Positions 12,245-25,878 of a stretch of DNA of 64,000 nucleotides are shown piece after piece. How positions within the stretch are numbered: position 1 is the first letter of the stretch; the number at the start of each line of letters is the position of its first letter. Both the position numbers and the translations under genes were made by a program. The stretch covers positions 139,239,564 to 139,303,563 of the forward strand of contig CM060961.1 in the NCBI GenBank assembly GCA_030765045.1, in the 5' to 3' direction. The notes under the pieces are model-generated. The model worked only from the letters and a program-made list of their open reading frames with translations. It searched no databases and was not told the DNA's origin. Source of the stretch: Tenodera sinensis. Lineage: Eukaryota; Arthropoda; Insecta; Mantodea; Mantidae.

Positions 12245-12462
12245 CTACTGTGCTTTTCAAATGGGAAGGAGTTTGTCCTTGAGTGTCTCCAAGCCGGTAA
12301 CCAATCGGAGTCCTGTTGTGTTGTCATATTGCTTTCCACTTACGTGGGGCTTGACGCTTGACGCAAGAAATATGAAGAGTGGGGATAATGAGCTTGCAAC
12401 GCTGCGCATGTAAACGTATCTATTCTCAGATCAGAACTCTTCCCATTTCAAAAGCACAGTAG
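12245..12462. mobile_element. 218-bp MITE with about 24-bp TIRs
   Basis: The left end (12245-12268) and the reverse complement of the right end (12439-12462) both read CTACTGTGCTTTT, one variable base, then AAATGGGAAG. About 23 of 24 positions match, then similarity fades. The interior is moderately GC-rich and non-coding. No convincing TSD was seen, so the superfamily is unassigned. Confidence 0.7.
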
Positions 12463-12534
12463 TATAAAATTTGGTATTTATTTTATTTCTCGTTTTCAAA
12501 TTACGCCCTTCTAGGTGGATATTTTCCTAAAAAC

Positions 12535-12535
<1 letters not shown>

Positions 12536-12580
<45 letters not shown>

Positions 12581-12690
12581 CCCGTACGAAGTGGACCTCA
12601 AAAGAGTGTGCTTCTGGTGAAATCTCGATATAGAATTTTTGGGAGGAATCCAATACTTTCTCTATTAAATGTACGAATAAATGGCCGCAC
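12536..12690 (-). repeat. Repeat A, fragment 3, with 45-bp poly-T
   Basis: The T run at 12536-12580 is followed by a segment matching, in reverse, the Repeat A part around its internal A tract. Landmarks are GGACCTCAAAAG, TGGTGAAATCTCGATAT and TTTTTGGGAGGAATCCAATA. The A tract is a family feature that differs greatly in length between copies. Confidence 0.65.
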
Positions 12691-13715
12691 TTTCAATGTC
12701 GATATCAACTTTTTGGTTAGGACAATATTTGTATCTACCAGATAGGTCGCAGAGAAAGTATATTATACCGGAAATAAAATAAAATGGGGCTTTATGGCGT
12801 GTGGCAAAGAATTTAAACTCAAAGAAATGCTTCCCGGAAAGTAAGATTACAATAATTTACAGATTCCTGTGCAGTACTATTCATTATTTTAATTAAAGGA
12901 AGAATATCATCATTCAGAATCTTGGGCTAATCCAATAATAAGACTAACGTTTAGCACTTTAATTAATGAGAAATTCAGTGGCTTCTACTCAGGTAAAGGT
13001 GAACTTCAGCACATCCCTTCCCTGGTCGATACTTCCGCACAGCGTTCCAGTTAATAAATCAAGAATGTTAATTTGGGATTTGTGAGCGCCATAAACAACT
13101 GGGTTAATCCGATATTCCGCTTCCCAGCTTAGGGTCTGCTCTCAAACCATTCAGTCGAATGACACGTGAACCTCATATATTTGTTAACGTCGGTGTCATG
13201 CGAACAAAAGACAGATACACGAAAATACCTTTTCCTTCTGATAGCTTTCACCTCAGAACGGTGGTTTTAAATTAAGCCGCCATCCATGCAAGTTGAGAAG
13301 TCCTGCATTACATATTATATTTCCTTGTTAGACAAATCATGGACAGTGCTGTCGGACCAGGGTTTTACATTTGGTTTCAGCTCATGATAAAGATGATACG
13401 TATTTATTTCTGAGTAGGACGAGATAAGGTGTGCTTAGGGCCACATGTGACTGCCTATCTAACCCGTAACAATGAACTAAAACACCACTTTTTCCTCAAT
13501 AGATTCCAAATGTTTCTATTTTGAAGCGTTAAACGCCTAAAAAATTTATTTTTATGGAAAATATAAATAGTTATTTTGGTGTTATCGTCTAATCCTTTGC
13601 TTTATGCTTAACGTAAGTATTTGTACGTATAAAACAGCAAAAATAACGAATAATATCTAGGACGAGATACACGAAAGAAGTTTATTTCAATTTTGTAGAA
13701 ATATTAAGCATATTA
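12691..13715. other. No recognisable feature
   Basis: AT-rich non-coding sequence between Repeat A fragment 3 and LTR copy 2. Confidence 0.4.
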
Positions 13716-14316
13716 TGACAAATGACAAAATCAGTCCGGTTTCTTTTCTATCACTTTATTATCTTCTAATTTTACCACAAATACACAATTTTCTTCTCGT
13801 CGTTTACACAGTCTACAGTCTTGTGGACTATCACAATATACAATTTTTACTTCTCATAACCTTGCTCAGTCGTTTTAATGTCTTTCTTCACTTCCTCTTT
13901 CTCACATGCATAATTCCGACGATGTACTCACTCGCGACGCTCCTCGAATCTTCTTACTACGTATCAACAAGACGACACACGCTCAGCTGTCTTGCACTCA
14001 CTAACACAGGGACCGACTCTAGTCTGTAACTGTAACTCAAAAAACTAACTGCTCTGCTCTTCTTTGGCCTCCTTATATATTGAGGTTGACGTCAAACGAA
14101 CCTTTCTGTAGTTACACACACAGGTACTGGAAGTCTCACGAACGTCCTCAAAATTCCATTTGTTTCCGCCACTTCGATTGTTGACAGTCACGTACAGACA
14201 GCAGCCGCACGAGGTAGCCTGACCTTGAACGTTTTTGCCCACTCGCCGGCCGGGCATGTGGTGTGATATAGCTTGGCCCCGTCCGTCCTTTGTTGCGCGC
14301 TGAGCCCGACGTTACA
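13716..14316 (-). mobile_element. LTR copy 2, retrotransposon family L
   Basis: The minus strand begins TGTAACGTCGGGCTC at 14316 and ends near GATTTTGTCA at about 13716-13723. It matches copies 1, 3 and 4 along its length, including a start-proximal CAACAAAGGAC, a TATA box and GACTGAGCAAGG. No internal retrotransposon sequence is attached, so it is a solo LTR or remnant. The 104-codon plus-strand frame at 13715-14029 is antisense to it. Confidence 0.75.
14073..14080 (-). promoter_or_regulatory. TATA box inside LTR copy 2
   Basis: ATATATAAGG on the minus strand occupies the same relative place as the TATA boxes of LTR copies 1 and 3. The function is inferred. Confidence 0.5.
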
Positions 14317-15847
14317 ATATCATTTATTTAGCTTAGAAATATCCTATATCAATGCAAATATTAGACCATTACACGTAACACAGAAAAACATTCCATTTCT
14401 TAAATGATATCCCATAAATGGATTGAATTTCTGCAGTGCATGTTGTTGAACGATTTTTGAAAATTTCGAATGATAGAGTATTAGTTTTTCTTAAAATGTT
14501 ATCATTAAGGCCTACAAGAAAGCACCTACATATATTGGTACCAGCAAGATGGTGGCTTATTAAAAACTGCTGATTTGACATAGGTAACAGTTGAGCATCG
14601 TTCAACTTGAATGACACAAACCTTGAAGATTTGACCATATGTACAGTTTCCTTGTACCTACAATCAAGTGTGTAATGAAACCGTTTCTGCAAACATTCAC
14701 TCTCAATTTACATAAAATAGATAACAAAAAATATTTTGTAAAAATACCCGTAGCAGAGATTTAAAAGTAAACGTTAATGGGTATAGAAAGTCATGTCAGT
14801 CACATAAGATTTATATACGATTTATATATAAGATTTATATACGTATAATGGTTCCCACAATGCTTATACATAGTAACACATTATAACCTCTTATAGATTT
14901 AACGAGAACGATTTTTGGAAAGACGCGATTAAGTAATGAACTTACTACGGTTGACTGAAAAATTATCCTCTTATTCCACCCAGCAGAGTTATATGTAAAA
15001 GACAACTGGCAAAAATGTTCAATAATAAGCACCGCATTTCAATTAACTCATGTACATTTTAAATATATATATATATACAAATACTGTAAAACTGTAAATA
15101 CATAAACAGCAATTGCAAAAGAGCAAATCACTGCAAGATTCTGTACAGAAGCTTTTGACAATCTTCTCTTCTCTTGGTTCAACATAACCTGACTGCTTTG
15201 TGTAAAAGGCTCTATTAAGAAAAATAAATGTTCCTCAAAGTATTAAGAGTGTATTTTGTGGTATGTTATATTTACTAATCTTAGAAAAATAGTTTATTTT
15301 GTCAGCAGGCTTACCTGCATTATGGGCAAACTTTAACCCAGGCAGATACTAGCTCATAATGTTCCTGATGATGAAGCGAAAGGGATGTGAATGTCGCCTA
15401 AACTCACCCAGGCCTTCGTTTTTCAGCTATTGCCTGGAGGGCTAACTTGCTCTCAAGGTTTTGAGCAATATCTAAAGGGCAGCGAATAGTGTAGCATATT
15501 GAGTAATACATAATTAACTACTTTACTGCTGAAAGACTCATCAACCACAATTCTGTATACTTCATCTGATACAACTATGTTTCTTTTAACGTTGAACATT
15601 TTAGTATGGAAAACAATATCTTGTAGGCAATAGTGATGAGCAACGAGGAAACCATTGTACCCATGATGCATGTCTCACCTTAGTGAGAAATATCATCACT
15701 GTTGACTCATTTAGATGTAATCTTCAAAACTTTGAGATGTAATAGTTCAGTTAAACGTCTATGTTGTTGCTTTTTTCTTTTAACTTAATTTTTAAAATTA
15801 TTTTGTTCTGTTGTATCTTTATGGTCACCTGTACTGTCAGGAAGATG
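14317..15847. other. No recognisable feature
   Basis: AT-rich non-coding sequence with a short tandem of GATTTATATA units around 14810-14846 and an (AT) run near 15062-15077. The 107-codon frame on the minus strand at 14369-14692 has no recognised domain. Confidence 0.4.
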
Positions 15848-16291
<444 letters not shown>

Positions 16292-18556
16292 TTGTACATA
16301 CATATACATGGTAATTGTAAATTAATTAAAATATGTGTTTAATGACATTTGTCAATTTTAGGTATCTATGACAATTAAACTATAAAACATTTGACTAAAT
16401 GGCTGAGATAATTATATCTCTCACTCCAACTATGAAACGTACGGATATCTATTGAGGTTTTCTGTAATCACCAATGGCACCTGAGCTCGCAGGCCTCTGT
16501 GATATGCTAAACGCCTACTACATGACTCTAAGTTAAGTGCATGACGTTCTGGGTATGAAATACTGGTAGACAAATTCAGATCTCTCACACCTTGTTACAG
16601 AGTATGAGTATCTTTCATTTACAAACAAGTATCACACGAGATCACTATCTTTAATTCCTTTCTCAAGAAACCCAATAAAAGAGTTTTACGCTCTTTGCCG
16701 TGTTTGAATCCACGATCTTGGGCGTTAGACGCCAGTCTGCTTTACTGTCATGCCAGTTTACAAAGGACGATCAAAATGTGTTTTGTGACCAGTTATAAGT
16801 TTTATTTTGTAATTTAATTTACTGTACATACAAAAATGATTATTTGTAATGTTCTAAAGGCCCACTGTGCAAGTGCCAGTTTATATATTTATGCAATGCA
16901 TCTGGTAACACTCCTGTCTTCCCATTCCTGAAAATTAGGCTGCGATCCCCCGTGTGTTACACGCTTTTTTATTAGAATTTTCCCTGCATGGTTAAACAGT
17001 CCCTGCTGTATAATATTAGTTGCAACAGACACAGTGTTTTTGTTTCTATGTTACTCTTCAAGGGGGTCCAGCAAAACAAAAATACCACGTTTGTATTCGC
17101 TATGGAAACCTCTTCGATAAGGACAACATACCATTTGGCAAATCTGTAGGAAATTAGATAGAAAAATAAAAACCTAAGGGAGACGGGAAGAACGCATTCC
17201 TTTGCACCGCATGTCAGCCACATACAAATCCTACATTTTCAACAGCTGCTTCAACTGATCTCCTAATTGCGGTACGATTCAGAGAGAACGGGCCTGTCAG
17301 AAGCATTTCTCCAGGATTTCTGACTTTAACGACCCTCTGATTCCAAAGAAAAAAGCTTACGTGTAACGGTTAAGACGACTTTTTCTATCCATTACCAATT
17401 CAGCGTTACCTACCAATTATTTCTGTAGCATAAAAATGTTCTTGACGATTTGTAACGTTAACAATGCTTAAAATGTCTACATCCATATTGGCAGAGAATG
17501 CGTATTACGTAGAATAATCAGAAACTATACATTATATAGTAAATAATTGATATATTTTGAACCGCATACGCTTTCAAAGGTCTTCACTTAGGGCCGGTTG
17601 TACAAAGTTTGAATAAACCCAGCTACATATTATTTCCTATTTTGACGTGTTGCAGAATGTCAGAATAGAGCCTGTCAAGAGTATGAACACAAAATGAGTT
17701 ACTCCATTTTGATAATTGGTTATTCCGAGTGTAAAAAGAAAATGGCTTCTTGGGTACTGGACACAAATTTATCTAATGTAAAGAAAAGCTTAAGAAAACA
17801 TTTTGTAAAGGTGATTATATAAATGAGATAATGAGATACCCACAATCAATGTATCTAGAATATTATGAGCAGAACACATAGTTTCATGGAAACAGGGAAG
17901 TTAAATACCATTTAAGATAAATCCAAAATACAATGCAGGAATTCACTAGTACGTGAATTAAGTTAGTATCTACAGAACACAAAACAGTTACATACAGTAA
18001 ATATCAATTTGCGAAACTCCGCAGCGGTTCTATTGGCAGTCGCTTGCACGTTAAATAAGATAGGCACTTCATTCGTTCCCTAACTAAAACCTATCGTAAG
18101 AAGTCACAGCGCCTGTTCTACTTTGTACACCTGTGGCTAAAAAAAGTCATGTCTGCAACGCCAAATTCCTCAAGTCCTACATTGCACCGTGCCGTTACTG
18201 ATTATATGAGTTATCAACATTAAGATTTGGAACTTGTGACAACTTGCTACTGCCGCTACACAACTGTATCGCATATGCTGTAAACAAGGGGCTGTGCCTT
18301 CTAGGACCTAGACAAATCTGGCGTTCCAGAGATGACCCATCTGTTGTCCACGGGTGTGCCTACTCACATAATTATAATTTTGTATCCGCACGTGTTTGGG
18401 AGCAGTATTAATTATTTTACAGTACAACAAGCAGTTCAAATAAGAAATAACAGGAATTTAGGAACAGATAATTGAAAATAAAGACAAAACACTAACAAGT
18501 TTCAGTAAAACAAAGACTCGAACCACCTGTAATTATTTATCAAACTGACCATAAAT
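16292..18556. other. No gene recognised; possible SINE head and weak TIR pair inside
   Basis: Mostly AT-rich unique-looking sequence. It holds a tRNA-like segment at 16680-16760 (listed separately) and a possible Harbinger-like terminus at 17589 (see findings). Confidence 0.4.
16680..16760 (-). repeat. tRNA-like SINE head, family unassigned
   Basis: On the minus strand, AAGATCGTGGATTCAAACACG resembles a B box with its T arm, preceded by an anticodon-arm-like GGCGTCTAACGCC. No TSD and no recognised body. Confidence 0.35.
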
Positions 18557-18558
18557 GG

Positions 18559-18591
18559 CAAACAATAAACAATAAACAATAAACAATAAAT
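18559..18591. repeat. Heptanucleotide tandem (AACAATA)n
   Basis: Between four and five copies of a 7-bp unit, a short minisatellite. Confidence 0.9.
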
Positions 18592-20692
18592 AGCCAACAT
18601 TAGTTGGGACATTCTAAGAAATAGATGTGTGTCGTGAGTGTAGGAACGAGCTTCCCCCGAATGCCATCGACTATATGTGGAGCGTTTAGTACACAACATA
18701 TTTCAACTCCATTACAAGCACAGATTCATTATTTTTTTTTTTACCCATACAGATGTAGAAAATACACCAAACCGCGACTATCGCCTAGAGATATATACAC
18801 TTTACATTTATGTTCAAGATAAATATAAAATCTGAAACAGTTTTAATACAGTTTTTCAACATTTTAGCATCCTTTTTCCTTCAAAGCTCGTCTTTAAGAG
18901 ACATGCTCCTAGGCCCACGGCAATTCATTGTAATGGTGATGAAGCTGAAAGTAACAATCGCTAATAATTTTTGCTCTGCTGTGGGAATGCATGAACGGAA
19001 TGAAGATAGTACAAGAGGCATGCAGCCAACGTTCTGGTTGTGACATATGACTGCCCTTAAAGGATTTGCACAGCGTGTGAACTGGAGCGAACTGCTTTGA
19101 TTTGCGCCAGCATATTTCACACTTTACTGATTGATCATCCGGACTAAATCAACCACAAGTTACAACGTTAACGCGAATGAAAAAATGTGATGGAAGCTTC
19201 TGAAGAGAAAACAGCTGGAGTGCTACAAGAGTACCACGTTAGGGAAAAAGTTCAATATTGCAAATTGAAAGCATAAAGAGTAGGCTGAATCCAATTTACC
19301 ATGTTTCTCACCAACTGTATTAAGGGAGCTTCCACATTCAGTTCGTGCGTTTATTTTAATACGTATGGGCAAAGCTTACCAACTGTTTCTTTTAACTTAG
19401 ATACTGGGGAAGTTATGTGTAGAGATAACTCAAGAAACACGCTAGGTACAAGTACTGCATTTGAATATGTAAAAATTGAATCAAAACTGTAAAAAATATA
19501 AATCACAACTATTAGCTGAGAAATTGCAGGAAAAACTATAGTTATTTAAATAAACAGTGATACTGTAAGATAGTCAAGAACATAACCTCTGTCCATATAA
19601 AAATCTATCAAAGAAAGCCAATTAAAATTGCACACGAGACGGCTTTATTATAACGGTGTGTGCGTGTGCGTCTGCGTGCGTGCGCGCGCGCGCGTGTGTG
19701 TGTATGTAAAGGCAGCTTTCCTTAATTGGAGGCTGTCACAAACAAAGCACCAACAACCAACAAATGAAATTAAGAACTGCAAATAACTAGTACCATACAA
19801 TCCTTTCTCAATATAGCTAGTGACCCTTGGTAACATTGAGGTGCACTGTTTTAATAAATGAAGTCTTCAATTTATATTTTCTGTAAAATTATGCAAAAAA
19901 GAGAAGGGTATAGTACCAACCCTAGCTCCACTTTAGTAAGCCAACGTCAATTGAAGCCAGATGGTATTTACTGTAAAAAACTGAAGGTACTGAGTAGTGT
20001 TTCTTCATTTTACCTACAAGTTTATAAATAATTATAAATTATTTGTTTCTTCAACTTCATAATTAGTACGAGGTATTTTGAGTTTAAAGCCTTTATTGTA
20101 TGGATAGTAATAGACAAACGATTTTATCTGGTTTCGTGATTCAATATACATATCTTGCCACAAATAAATAGGAGTTTGTAGCTTTTCAAAACTAAGAATC
20201 GCATTACGCCACTGCTCCGATAGATGGAGTTACGTCACAGAACTCTTCCACGGTCCTTACACCTGGATGTGACACATGGCTAACCCATACCTGGATTAAG
20301 GCATATTATTCTACAACAGCGGATTATCGATTTGTCCTGCCTTGCGTTATGGAGTGTGGATGTGTTTAGTAGCGCTGACGATATTCCACACAGCAGTAAC
20401 ACAACCACCACGTGTTTTATAACCAGTTACCTCCAATGAAGCCAGCCTCTAGAGCTGGGAAAAAGCCAAGAAAAGTTATTCCTTTTAATGATCAAGAAGC
20501 TCTAAAAAGTAGAGTTTTATATCTAAAGATAAGGACTGCTGAAGTCTAAGAATCTTAATCATGCTCCTTAGAAAATCGAAACCAACAAAGACAATATACT
20601 AAAGAGATTCAAGTGTGTAAAAGCTTAGAAAGATATACAATGACTGTGTCGGATAAAATATGAATTCTTCGGGTTCATTCCGAATTGCTAGG
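18592..20692. other. No recognisable feature; GT/GC run at 19658-19704
   Basis: AT-rich non-coding sequence with an alternating purine-pyrimidine run (TGTGCG, GCGCGC) near 19658-19704. The frames here are short and without domains. Confidence 0.4.
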
Positions 20693-21025
20693 CGAATCTT
20701 AGGTAGGCTAATTACATCCTCCGAATTTCGTGTCTCTCATCTTTGTACATCCTCGTCCTCCGGATCGGTGGTAGGGTAGAATCCCTAGAGCCCCAGGAAA
20801 TTTGTGACTCCGCGGATGGGGCATGGCAGCCACCGAGGAGTTCACACCTTTAGTCGTTAGGGACCCTGCCCTCTGATGTCATTCCTCAGGTCTGACCAAC
20901 GTTCATATCTTCTCATCTCAACTCTTCCTCCCGGGGGCGCCTAGTCAGTGGCATAGGCACATAAGATTCACTGGCCGAGGGCTAAGTCACTCCTGCGTGC
21001 CTTGTCTATCCTATGTCACCCTATC
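20693..21025 (+). mobile_element. SINE-D copy 1, 5' truncated
   Basis: It starts inside the family core (GAATCTTAGGTAGGCTAATTA, quoted in part, then CATCCTCCGAATTTC). It runs through the GC-rich body to the 3' motif CTTCCTCCCGGGGGCG and a GCATAGGCACA segment. These landmarks recur at 31.5-32.0, 49.9-50.5 and 62.3-62.8 kb. The tRNA-like head is missing. Confidence 0.65.
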
Positions 21026-22387
21026 CGTATTTTAAATCCAAACAAACCTCTTATAACTTAAGGTTTTGTACTAGGTTCACTTTATTAGTTTGTAATTTCT
21101 TCTCCATGTTTAATAATAAAATATCAAATTGAAAATAACAAATTACATGGAGTTCATAGATGTTAATTATTCTGAAACCCTTGAACTTAGAAAGACTAAG
21201 CTATTGATCGCTTTGTTTTTGTTTAATTTCACACGTGATTCACCTAGAGGAAATGCTACATTTTCTTTGTTAGAAAGGGTGATGCACTATTTTTTCCTTC
21301 GCATTTCCTGAAAGAGATGCTTAATTTTTATAAACTTTTTCACAGTATACTGCCCGACAGGAATATTTGGAATGTCTAGTTCACTACTGAGGGAAATTAT
21401 TTTTCAAGTCCTAATCGTAAATCGTAAAACTTTCAAAATATGAAGATGTACATAACATATTACTATTTTACTAAAATACTATGAAATATGAAACTTTGTG
21501 ACAAGGTGTGTTTAATTCTACACACTCCAAAGTGTAAAGCAACTTGTTATCAAGCATGGTTTAACATATAAAATGTAAGAATTTATCTATCCCTAAGTAA
21601 ATCCGCCATACAGTGCAAAAACAGATGAAACAACGACTTAATATTAGTAATTATTGATAAAGTCTGCAGTTCGCAGGTGTTTTTGAAGTTTATTTATGAG
21701 CACGCTGAGAAACTTCTGCTGTGTTTGCTGCAAGACCAGGTCGCAACACACTTCTCTGGTTTACGGATCTCAGCAGGTAAAATGTGAGCCTATTATGTAT
21801 ATCGATTAACAATTTGTTTACTTGAGTGCTGTCACGTGAAGTTTCGAGTCTTAATCTCCCACTCTCATCAGTTGCACGCCAGGCACTTCCTGCGGTGGAT
21901 TCTTTTGTTTCGCAGCACCCTTCATCGCTAATTGGATGCACTTCAGTTTTTGTCTCGAAACCCCTTAGCTTAGCCTTACCTGCCTGTTGCTAACCCAGAA
22001 AGCACATGTTCTCGTCTCCATGGACTTAACTATTCTCAAAAAAACTGTTGTCTAGAGTCCAACATTAGGGCTGTACAGTAAACACATTGTGCTCTTGCGC
22101 TTTTTCGCTATATACGTGTTTCACTGTAAGAATAGATCTTGATGTAAACAAAGAAACGCGCACGTAAGTAAATCGAGTGTGCGCTCATTACCTGGCACCG
22201 TGTCCTAAGGGAACACAGGTCGCAAAGAGTTCGCCAGGTACAAGAGTTTTACTGAAAGTGTGAGCAACCCCTTGTTAAAATTCAAACTCAAGCAATGTAA
22301 CAAAAATGTAACTTACAAATTTTTCACCACATGTTGGCATACTCTGATGCCATTAACTTCTATTACGTGACGTATTTCCATAGTAGC
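21026..22387. other. No recognisable feature
   Basis: AT-rich sequence without a supportable gene. The 83-codon minus-strand frame at 21690-21941 has no recognised domain. A small hairpin-like pair (TACCTGGC and GCCAGGTA) lies at about 22190-22240. Confidence 0.4.
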
Positions 22388-22745
22388 GGACATCAATGCT
22401 TCGTTCCAACAGCATGCTGTCATTGAATTTCTTGTTAAAAGGAAAAACAAAATCTGCAGCAGAAGTTCACCTCAGACTTCAACGTGTTTATGAATATGTC
22501 TATACGTGCGGTAGTAGTGTTAGGAGATGAGTGAAACATTTCGAAGAGGGAACCAGAGTATTAAAGATGAGCCTCGTGGCAATCGCCCTCGAACTGCCTC
22601 CACGGAACACAAGTAAAAAGTTGACGAGTTCCTTAGAGAAGACAGTCGTGTCATTGCGTATGAAATCGCTGCAAAACAGTAGTACATACTACAGTGCAAG
22701 AAATTATTGAAATCTTAGAAGAACCATCACCCAAAACCTTCTTAA
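22388..22745 (+). pseudogene. mariner-like transposase relic, N-terminal DNA-binding domain only
   Basis: Pieces in shifting frames read as the helix-turn-helix half of a mariner transposase. They include HAVIEFLVKRK, then SAAEVHLRLQRVYE, VKHFEEG, IKDEPRGNRPRTAS, KVDEFLREDSRV, YEIAAKQ and TVQEIIEILEE. Order and spacing fit the paired HTH region of mariner/SETMAR-type transposases, with the GRPRT-like linker present as GNRPRTA. At least three in-frame stops and two or more frameshifts occur. The catalytic DDE half is not recognisable downstream. This is an old, non-functional fragment. Confidence 0.7.
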
Positions 22746-24184
22746 TAGATTTCAAAATGAAGGCAATAAAACTGGTTCAATTATTACATGACTGAAACAA
22801 AACACAATAGGTAATAGCACCACCTGAAATGGAGTCCCATCGTAAGGGTATATTCAAACTTATATTACGATGGGGAAAATGTGTGCAAAGAAATACTCTA
22901 TGTAGAGATGTCTTTGGATTACTGCCATGTGCTTGGTTTGTGTGAGAGTGAAAGATTAATATTTTAACCTATTATTATGTACATATAACTACTGAAAAAA
23001 AAAAGAATTAAACATTATCCTTAAACTACATTAAATCAGAAAATTTAGGAACAACATGCACAGACGCCTTCTGTTGTTAAGTTCCGGAAGGGTGAGGGTA
23101 GAACCGTTTATTAAATGATCATGGTCGAACACGTGCACTATACGAACATCTCAAAGGGAAGACTTTCACGAGGGGTAAGAAACTTAATATTCTGAATGCA
23201 TATCACAAACTCTGTGAGACGAGTCACACGTACGCTGTTAAGGTTATTGTTAAATAAATGGCAGAGCTTAGTATGTGCGTGTTTACATTAACCATTAATT
23301 CTGGACGCAGTAGAAAGTTAAAAATATAAAGACAAGTTATCAACGCCTGGAAAATTAGGAAACACAAAAAGCCAGTATGCTAGAAGTTCAATATGATGAA
23401 TTTGTCTGAAGAGCCGTGAAGTTTATCATTTTTTTAGTAAATAACGAGACACCTACAATGAAGAAAGTACTTGCGATTGTGAACGGTAACTTTGAGCTTC
23501 CAATGTGCCTTTCTGTAACTTTAAATTCTGCAGAAAAAATGGCAAGAACATTATTATAGGTGCCCAAATGACCTAGTAGTCGACGGTCTCTTAAACCCGC
23601 TTCACTCATTCACTCCTCACTCACTCGCTCACTCGTAGATCGTGAAGTTATATTATTGTTAACGGCGCAGAGAAGTCCTCAGGAAAATTCGCAGGTACCG
23701 CATCTTCTCCACGAGACATGGGTAAATGAGGATCACACAACTTCAAAGGTGTCGCTAAACTACAATATTAGGAGAAGAAAATATTTCTGTTGTGTCAAAT
23801 ACCGGACCAAAAAACAAATAAACCGACATAAAACTCAAAGGATACATGAAGACATGTCATATTGTAGCATCTTGTAAGCGACGATGGCTTTCTGCCAGGC
23901 AAGAGCACATCTTTTGATTAGGTATGTTTACGTTTTGATTTCCTATACTAGTACTGTTTATGTTTATTTACCTATTTTGCAATGTTCAAAATAGTACTGT
24001 GTTTCTAAAATCACATCACGGGAAGAGGTTAGCAAAAGGAATGCAAGCTATGACATTCCCCAGCAGTGTTGCCAACCGTAGTATAACCACGCGTACCACA
24101 ACTTTTGTTTCGATAGCATGTAGCATAACATTTCCATTAACTTACGAAAAAGAAGCACAGTTTTCATTTCATGTATTTTGAATT
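22746..24184. other. No recognisable feature
   Basis: Non-coding AT-rich sequence with short frames only. I see no transposase continuation of the mariner relic. Confidence 0.4.
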
Positions 24185-24920
24185 TTCCATTGCCTATTAG
24201 AAAAAGAAATCTGATGTGTTGCAATCACAAGACTTTTTCTACTCTTGCACTAACCATTCTTACACATTCTTCTTCCTATATCTTCTTAGTGTTACTTGAG
24301 ATAAATATTTGCAGAAATTATCCTATTGCGTATTTTCTTGTAGGAAATACAAGGCTTTGAGCGATAGTCCAATCTTTTGAAGCTTTGAGATTCTGTTCTC
24401 TTTGCACGGCTAAGGTCTAAAACATGAATAACGATCTTCCATTTGATGAAAGTTTAGTTTTTTCAAAAGTCACACACATAACAAGGAATACCTCCGAAAT
24501 GGTTCACTCTACAAACGAAATGTATTTTGACATAAATTGTGTGTTTTAGCTAGATCTACATTTTATGTAGTAAGACTTTGTCTATTTCTTACGGTTTACC
24601 AGTTATGCAAAAGTCATCTAGAGTAAACAGGACTGCATACGCTATGGCCAGAAAATTCGAAATATACATTTCGTTTGCCATAAAAATATCTCAAACTTAT
24701 GGTAATTTTAACCAAAATCGTTAGAGCCATTTTCAAAAAAAATCAAAATGTTGCATGCAAAGGATAGTTTAGGATGAAGGAATTTTCTTCAAAATCTTCG
24801 TGTAGCATACCTAAACTGTTTTAAACTTAAATACCAACTTTGGTTTTTAACCGACTTTTCGTTTTTGAGTCATACTGTCCACAGACTGAGATACGCGCGC
24901 GCGCACCACCAATTTTTTTG
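24185..24920 (-). repeat. Repeat A, copy 4 (long)
   Basis: It matches the reference copy at 34645-35790 in reverse over about 730 bp. Landmarks on the plus strand are TGATGTGTTGCAATCACA at its far end, GAAATGGTTCACTC, AATTGTGTGTTTTAGCTAG, ACGGTTTACCAGTTATGCAA and TACCAACTTTGGTTTTTAAC. It carries the distal ~170 bp in direct continuity, which shows that this part of the reference copy belongs to Repeat A and not to the SINE that splits it. A (TC)n array follows. Confidence 0.8.
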
Positions 24921-24922
24921 TG

Positions 24923-24923
<1 letters not shown>

Positions 24924-24991
<68 letters not shown>
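24924..24991. repeat. (CT)n microsatellite
   Basis: About 34 dinucleotide units. The Ser-Leu and Glu-Arg frames across it are artefacts. Confidence 0.97.
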
Positions 24992-24993
<2 letters not shown>

Positions 24994-25878
24994 AAAATGG
25001 AAAAGTTGGGAGCATTGGCCTTGGCTATTCTTTTAAAAACAATATATTTTTGTGATTGTAAACCCTTTAAGGTAACCTTGCCCCACTAACATGTATTCTA
25101 CGTTGCATTTGCTTCTCTTTCTCCACCATCCCTTAACGAACACATTCCAAGAAGTTGTAAACCTGTCCTTCACCGTTATTAACGGCATGAACACAACAGA
25201 GTGCGTACTCTCAATAAATTCTTAGCGAAAGAATTTGCCGTTGCCAAGTCGGTTATTGTGTTGTGCATTGAGAGTGTTGTAAAGGGCTTTGCTTGTTGAG
25301 TGACCAGGTCGTTAAGGCTTGGGCGATATTATACGCCTTCGAAGACCTGTGCAATGCAAGGATAGGCGATAAAAGGTATAAACACCGTCATAGTAACAGA
25401 AATCCGCGATATGAAGTCGACAACACTGCTACTCAATGCCAGTAGCGCCTTGCTTCTCTAAGCAGAGTAAAAAGGCGGAAGGACACATTTTGTGCATTGT
25501 TTTCGTGAGGAGTTTCTTGGAGTGAAACCACAATAATATTATACTATTCGTGTGTAAAGATAATGTAAATGAAAGCTATAGACGTAGCACACTTGCGTGA
25601 CTCAAAGTACGCGAGGACTTCCAACGTTAGGATGAAACGCATGAAAACAAAACAAACCTTTTGTGTACGATGAACTTTAAACGGAAACTGAAATGGTACA
25701 TACTGGTATATTCATTGTTTCTGTAATTATTCACGGAAACAATAATCGATATACAGGTTGTTTCAGTACTACCGCTGCGTTAAAATGGTGATAGCTGACA
25801 CAAATGCATATACAACTACATTTTACCTCAGGAGCAAGGTTTAGAACAAAAGAATGGAATGAAGAACGCATACTTATA
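24992..25878. other. No gene recognised
   Basis: Non-coding. A sequence ATACAGGTTGTTTCAGTACT near 25752 looks like a DNA-transposon terminus, but no partner end was found. Confidence 0.4.

Noticed and set aside
13715..14029. 104-codon plus-strand frame
   Set aside because: Antisense to LTR copy 2; hydrophobic composition follows from the T-rich strand.
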